Source of the DNA: Gemmatimonadaceae bacterium
GTDB taxonomy: Bacteria; Gemmatimonadota; Gemmatimonadetes; Gemmatimonadales; Gemmatimonadaceae
DNA length: 64,000 nucleotides
Direction of reading: 5' to 3'
Assembly: GCA_025934775.1 (NCBI GenBank)
Contig: JAICWO010000001.1
Coordinates: forward strand, 1 to 64,000
The notes under the pieces were generated by a model. The model saw only the letters and a program-made list of their open reading frames with translations. It had not been told where the DNA came from and made no database searches. The position numbers and the translations under genes were made by a program. How positions within the stretch are numbered: position 1 is the stretch's first letter; each line of letters opens with the position of its first letter. Below, piece by piece: positions 60,537 to 64,000 of the stretch.

Positions 60537-61253
60537 ATGCAACGTCGAACCGAGGAATCGAGAACCGCCGTCATCGCGAGTTTGCTCGCCGATCCCACGC
60601 GGTCGGTGGTGCTCTGGACGTTGAGCGACGGACGCGCCCTGCCGGCCGGCGAGTTAGCGCGATTGGCGAGGGTCTCGCCGGCGACGATGAGCGAGCACTT
60701 GAGCAAGTTGGTCCGAGCGAGTCTCATCCGCGTCGAGCGATCCGGACGGCACCGCTACTACCGCATCGGCGCTCCAGCGGTCGTCCGCGTGCTCGAAGCG
60801 CTTGCGACCGTCGCCCCGATTGCGCCGCGATCGGATCGCGGAATCACGGAGGATGCATCGCGCTCAGCGATCCGGCTCGCGAGAACGTGTTACGATCATC
60901 TCGCCGGATACGCGGGCGTGAAGATTACCGACGCGCTCCTGGAAGCCGGCTACATGGTCGAGACGGGATCAGGCTACGACGTCACGGCTGCTGGCGAACA
61001 ATGGTTTGCCGCGCTCGGTATCGGCGTATCCGACGCGCGCCGGCGGGCGAACGAGAAGCGGCGGCAGTTCGCCCGCGCGTGCCTCGACTGGAGCGAGCGA
61101 CGCCACCACATCGCGGGCGAATTGGGAGAGCGACTCTGCGAGCGACTCTTGGAGCTCGCGTGGTTCGAGCGCCGGCACGGGACCCGAGCGCTTCGAGTCA
61201 CCGCGCTCGGCCGGCGAAGTCTCAAGCGCCACCTGGGCGTCACACTGCTTTAA
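60537..61253 (+). CDS. ArsR-type regulator with long C-terminal domain
   Basis: A 238-residue protein from the ATG at 60,537 (in-frame starts at 60,492 are possible). The first 85 residues form a winged helix: SLLADPTRSVVLWTLSDGRA, ELARLARVSPATMSEHLSKL and RYYRIG. The C-terminal 140 residues are a helical domain with YDHLAGYAGVKITDALLEAG and a second basic winged-like part (RALRVTALGRRSLKRHLG). It resembles large ArsR regulators that control metabolic genes. It probably regulates the divergent flavin reductase gene. Confidence 0.88.
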   Translation: MQRRTEESRTAVIASLLADPTRSVVLWTLSDGRALPAGELARLARVSPATMSEHLSKLVRASLIRVERSGRHRYYRIGAPAVVRVLEALATVAPIAPRSDRGITEDASRSAIRLARTCYDHLAGYAGVKITDALLEAGYMVETGSGYDVTAAGEQWFAALGIGVSDARRRANEKRRQFARACLDWSERRHHIAGELGERLCERLLELAWFERRHGTRALRVTALGRRSLKRHLGVTLL

Positions 61254-61346
61254 GCTGACCGCTGCCTCTGGCGCGGTCTCCGGTTGACGAGGCTTATATG
61301 AGTATTGCGATATGCTGAAACACTAATATCGCCAGCGATAGGTGGC

Positions 61347-61832
61347 TCACGACGGCCGCGTCGTCACCCGCTGCTCGACCACGCCAATCCGCCCGCGAGC
61401 CCGCCGCCAAAAGCTCCGCCGCGCCGACCGCCGCGCTCGACGGTCCAGCGCGTCGACCGAGCTCGCGAGACGTGCCACTTCCTCCGCCTGCGCGCGCGCC
61501 GTTTCCGTGCGCTCGGCTTCCGTCCGGCGATACTCGATGTTCACCCATTCGACGAACTGCTGCGCTTCGGCGTGCGCACGTTGCGCCTGGAGATCCGACG
61601 GACCACACGTCACCGATACCGTGACGGGATGATGGCGCTCCGTCACCTCGCGCAAGAATCGCCGCGCGCGCTTGATCCAGCCCGGTCGGACGAAGTCCCG
61701 GTACGAGCGGTGCGGACCTGCGTCGAGCAAGTAGCTGAACGACGAGCGGCCGTCGCGTTCGGCCTGCCAGGCGATCGCCTCGAACAGCTGCTGCCAATCC
61801 AGCGAAGGACGCGGCTTCAGGATGAATGTCAT
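61347..61832 (-). CDS. Unknown soluble protein
   Basis: A 161-residue protein from the ATG at 61,832. It has a compact N-terminal region (LDWQQLFEAIAWQAERDGRS, SYRDFVRPGWIKRARRFLRE, TVSVTCGPSDLQA) followed by a long charged helix and an Arg-rich tail. I do not recognise the family. It is single and flanked by gaps. Confidence 0.6.
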   Translation of the reverse strand: MTFILKPRPSLDWQQLFEAIAWQAERDGRSSFSYLLDAGPHRSYRDFVRPGWIKRARRFLREVTERHHPVTVSVTCGPSDLQAQRAHAEAQQFVEWVNIEYRRTEAERTETARAQAEEVARLASSVDALDRRARRSARRSFWRRARGRIGVVEQRVTTRPS

Positions 61833-62262
61833 CACCCAAGCCGGACTGCCATCCTTGGCCGAGACGAGTGAACTGCGCGCGCGACTGATGCCGCAGATGC
61901 GCGTGCTGCCGGAATTGCGCGACATGGGAGGGGCGGCCGCAAAGGGAGGGCGAGGCCACTACCGCCGTCGGCGTAGTCTCCGCGGTCCAATGTCGGCTCC
62001 GCTTCGAGAACTGTCAAGAACTTTTACGGTAAACGCGGGCCGACTCGGTCGGCGCCCAGCAAGCCTCGTCACAGGGCCGGCAGTGCGCCGGCGAAACCCC
62101 CAACACCTTCCGCACGAACCGTGGCCGCGAATCCATAGTGCATCGATCGAGTCCACCGCCGAACCATCGCTCGCGTCGATCTTACAATTTCCGATAACCT
62201 CGCGCGCGCCGTCGGGCGGCGGCTCAGCATATACTGTGGCGCAGATTCCCGCCAAGGTCACG
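61833..62262. other. 430-base gap with no gene seen
   Basis: Open frames on both strands lack domains and read as the upstream extension of the lipoprotein gene. The last 60 bases probably hold the promoter of that gene; I could not identify convincing elements. Confidence 0.5.
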
Positions 62263-63006
62263 ATGCTTCGATACGTCGTCATTGCTCTTCTCGCCGGCGT
62301 CGCGGGCTGCGTTGCGCCGCGCTCCGGACAGGCGCCCGCGCCCTCGACGGCGGTGCTGCTTCCGGGTTCGAGGCTTCTGTCGCCGCCTCCGCTCACCGGC
62401 GAGACGCATCACTTGCTCGTGCAGATCCGCGCGCCCCGCGACACCGCCGAGCGCATGATGGGCGCGACGACGCGCACGATTGGCGTCGTGTCGTCAACCG
62501 CGGATCGCCTGCGCGTCACGTCGACGTGGGATCCGCCCTACGTCTCGATCGACACCGTCATCCTGGGCGCGCGCACGCTCGCACCCGAGGAGGAATCGCT
62601 TCGATACAACGGCTATACGCGCGTGTACCGCTACGCCGGCCATCGCGTGTGGGGCACGGTACAGCACGCCGACTCCGCGCCGCGCGCGTTCGACCGCACG
62701 TTTTCAGAACCTGTATTCGCGTTTAGTGAAGTGGAGCTGCTCGTGCGGTCGCTGCCGTTCACGCCGGGCGAGAGCCGGGTCGTTCCGCTTTTCTCCGAAT
62801 CGGATGAAGCGGTGGAGCACGATACCATCACCATCGTGATGCGCGATACCGTCCGTCGCGGCGGGCCAGCGTGGATCGTGCGCTTCGCCGACCCGGCGAT
62901 CGTGTCGGCCTACACGATCGGCGCGGCGTCCCGCGCGATTCTCGCCACCGAAACGAGGCAGCGCCGCACCGGAGCCGTGTTGCGGTACGTCGAGTCGGCG
63001 CGGTAG
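62263..63006 (+). CDS. Lipoprotein, paralogue of the one at 53,698
   Basis: A 247-residue protein from the ATG at 62,263 with an AAGG about 10 bases upstream. Signal and lipobox are VVIALLAGVAGC (Cys15). Residues 60-245 match the other lipoprotein: VTSTWDPPYVSIDTVILGAR, VFAFSEVELLVRSLPF, VVPLFSESDEAVEHDT, and a final AGAASRAILATETRQRRTG-type segment (written only in part). It is followed 46 bases later by an ADOP-type permease, as its paralogue is linked to one. Confidence 0.85.
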   Translation: MLRYVVIALLAGVAGCVAPRSGQAPAPSTAVLLPGSRLLSPPPLTGETHHLLVQIRAPRDTAERMMGATTRTIGVVSSTADRLRVTSTWDPPYVSIDTVILGARTLAPEEESLRYNGYTRVYRYAGHRVWGTVQHADSAPRAFDRTFSEPVFAFSEVELLVRSLPFTPGESRVVPLFSESDEAVEHDTITIVMRDTVRRGGPAWIVRFADPAIVSAYTIGAASRAILATETRQRRTGAVLRYVESAR

Positions 63007-63052
63007 ACTGAGCCGTCACACTCGAAGCCGCGGCTCGCGCGGTGGAGGATGC

Positions 63053-64000
63053 ATGTCCGGACTGCGGCAGGTTATGCGCTCGCTCGCCCGATCGCCGCTC
63101 TTCGCGGGCGCCGCCATTGTCACGCTCGGCCTCGGCATCGGAGCGACGTCGGCCGCGTTCAGCGTCATCAACGCCGTGCTGCTCCGGCCGCTCCCGTATC
63201 CGCAGTCGGACCGTCTCGTCGTGCTGCGACACTCGCTGCTCGGCATCGGCATTCCCGACGCGGGCTTGTCGCTCGGCACGTTCTATCACTACCGGCACAC
63301 GAGCCGCACGCTCGCGTCGGTCGCGGCGTACTCGCCGCTCTCGCTCAACCTCTCGGACATCAACGGGACCGCCGAGGCGGAGCGCGTGGATGCGGCCGAT
63401 ATCTCGGCGAATTATCTGACGACGCTCGGCGTCGCGCCGGTGCGCGGGCGCGGCTTCGTCGGCACCGACGAGCGGCCGGATACGCGCGTGGCGCTGATCA
63501 GCGACGATCTCTGGCGCACGCGATACGGCGCCGATGACAAAATTCTCAATCACGACGTGCGGATCAACGGCGAGGTGTATGGCATCATCGGCGTGATGCC
63601 GCCCGATTTTCACTCGCCGTCGCCGGGCACCTCGCTCTGGCGCCCGCTGCACCTCGATTCGCTCACGCCGCACGCCGGGAGCTTCAACCTCGGCGGCATC
63701 GCGCGCCTCGCGCCTGGCGCCACCCCCGACCAGGCGCAGGCGGAGCTCAATCGACTGCTGCCGCGTCTCCCCGAGTCGTTCCCCGATCTCTTTCCGACGC
63801 TGCCGACGACGCAGCTCCTCGCGCAGTCCAAAGCGCACGTGATCGTTCGGCCAATGCTCGACGCGTCCGTCGGCGAGTTCAAGGGCGCGCTCTGGGTCGT
63901 GGCGGCGACGGTCGCGCTGCTGCTCCTCGTCACGTTCGCCAACGTGTCGAACCTGCTGCTCGTGCGGGCGCAGGGCCGCGCGCACGAGCTCGCGGTGCGC
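63053..64000 (+). CDS. Duplicated orphan ABC permease (ADOP type), truncated by window end
   Basis: At least 316 residues, no stop before the window ends. The ATG at 63,053 has GGTGGAGG 6 bases upstream. LRQVMRSLARSPLFAGAAIV, then TLGLGIGATSAAFSVINAVL and LRPLPYPQSDRLV is the usual beginning, followed by the MacB-like periplasmic domain (VYGIIGVMPPDFHSPSPGTS) and the start of the FtsX core (VVAATVALLLLVTFANVSNL then LLVRAQGRAHELAVR). The remainder lies beyond the window. Confidence 0.92.
   Translation, partial: MSGLRQVMRSLARSPLFAGAAIVTLGLGIGATSAAFSVINAVLLRPLPYPQSDRLVVLRHSLLGIGIPDAGLSLGTFYHYRHTSRTLASVAAYSPLSLNLSDINGTAEAERVDAADISANYLTTLGVAPVRGRGFVGTDERPDTRVALISDDLWRTRYGADDKILNHDVRINGEVYGIIGVMPPDFHSPSPGTSLWRPLHLDSLTPHAGSFNLGGIARLAPGATPDQAQAELNRLLPRLPESFPDLFPTLPTTQLLAQSKAHVIVRPMLDASVGEFKGALWVVAATVALLLLVTFANVSNLLLVRAQGRAHELAVR

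Overview
The window is a piece of high-GC chromosome, most likely from a Gemmatimonadota-type soil bacterium. This is inferred, not proven, from several signs: duplicated orphan ABC permeases of the ADOP type, secreted proteins with carboxypeptidase-regulatory-like domains, BlaI/M56 pairs, HEAT-repeat proteins, a DUF3667 protein and a general gene style seen in that phylum. Both tRNA genes lack an encoded CCA.

Left chromosomal part (1-33,700). Two small membrane proteins come first, separated by about 1 kb without a convincing gene. Then follow a secreted TPR protein, a free HMA metal-binding protein, an MgtE magnesium channel, and a BlaI repressor with a promoter-overlapping double operator. 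BlaI is translationally coupled to an M56/BlaR1-like sensor fused to a long HEAT array, followed by a HEAT lipoprotein. A complete biotin operon, bioFADB (10,309-14,628), sits between two related long imperfect-palindrome repeats. Next are a second HMA protein, a coupled operon (hydroxyacid dehydrogenase, class V aminotransferase, secreted regulatory-domain protein), a lipoprotein overlapping a hotdog thioesterase, DUF2203, RNase Z, an SDR and a KGG stress protein. Then come a threonine dehydratase-like enzyme, tRNA-Ala(CGC), a coupled signalling operon (membrane histidine kinase, double receiver, receiver-kinase hybrid, PilT), a LysR regulator, a lipoprotein and tRNA-Gln(CTG).

Integrated element (33,758-47,123). 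A 13.3-kb island sits in the 3' part of tRNA-Gln, bounded by a perfect 53-bp direct repeat. Its left half reads leftward and holds mobility functions: two small proteins, a MobC-like accessory, a MOBP-type relaxase, a Xis-like protein and a tyrosine integrase. Its right half reads rightward and holds cargo: a small XRE regulator, a SAMHD1/COG1078-like HD protein, an ImmA/IrrE-type zinc peptidase, a ribbon-helix-helix-like protein, an adenine-specific DNA methyltransferase and a PIN nuclease. The two halves diverge from an operator-like region beside the regulator. No conjugation machinery is present, so this looks like an integrative mobilizable element with an unfamiliar, probably defensive, cargo. 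This cargo is the best candidate for a new system in the window.

Right chromosomal part (47,124-64,000). This holds a secreted protein, an ArsR-SRPBCC-DinB-TfoX operon, an ADOP permease operon with DUF3667 and a lipoprotein, a LytS/LytTR two-component pair and a TonB-dependent receptor coupled to a small secreted protein. It ends with a flavin reductase divergent from an ArsR regulator, an unknown protein, a second lipoprotein of the same paralogous family, and a second ADOP-like permease that runs off the end of the window.
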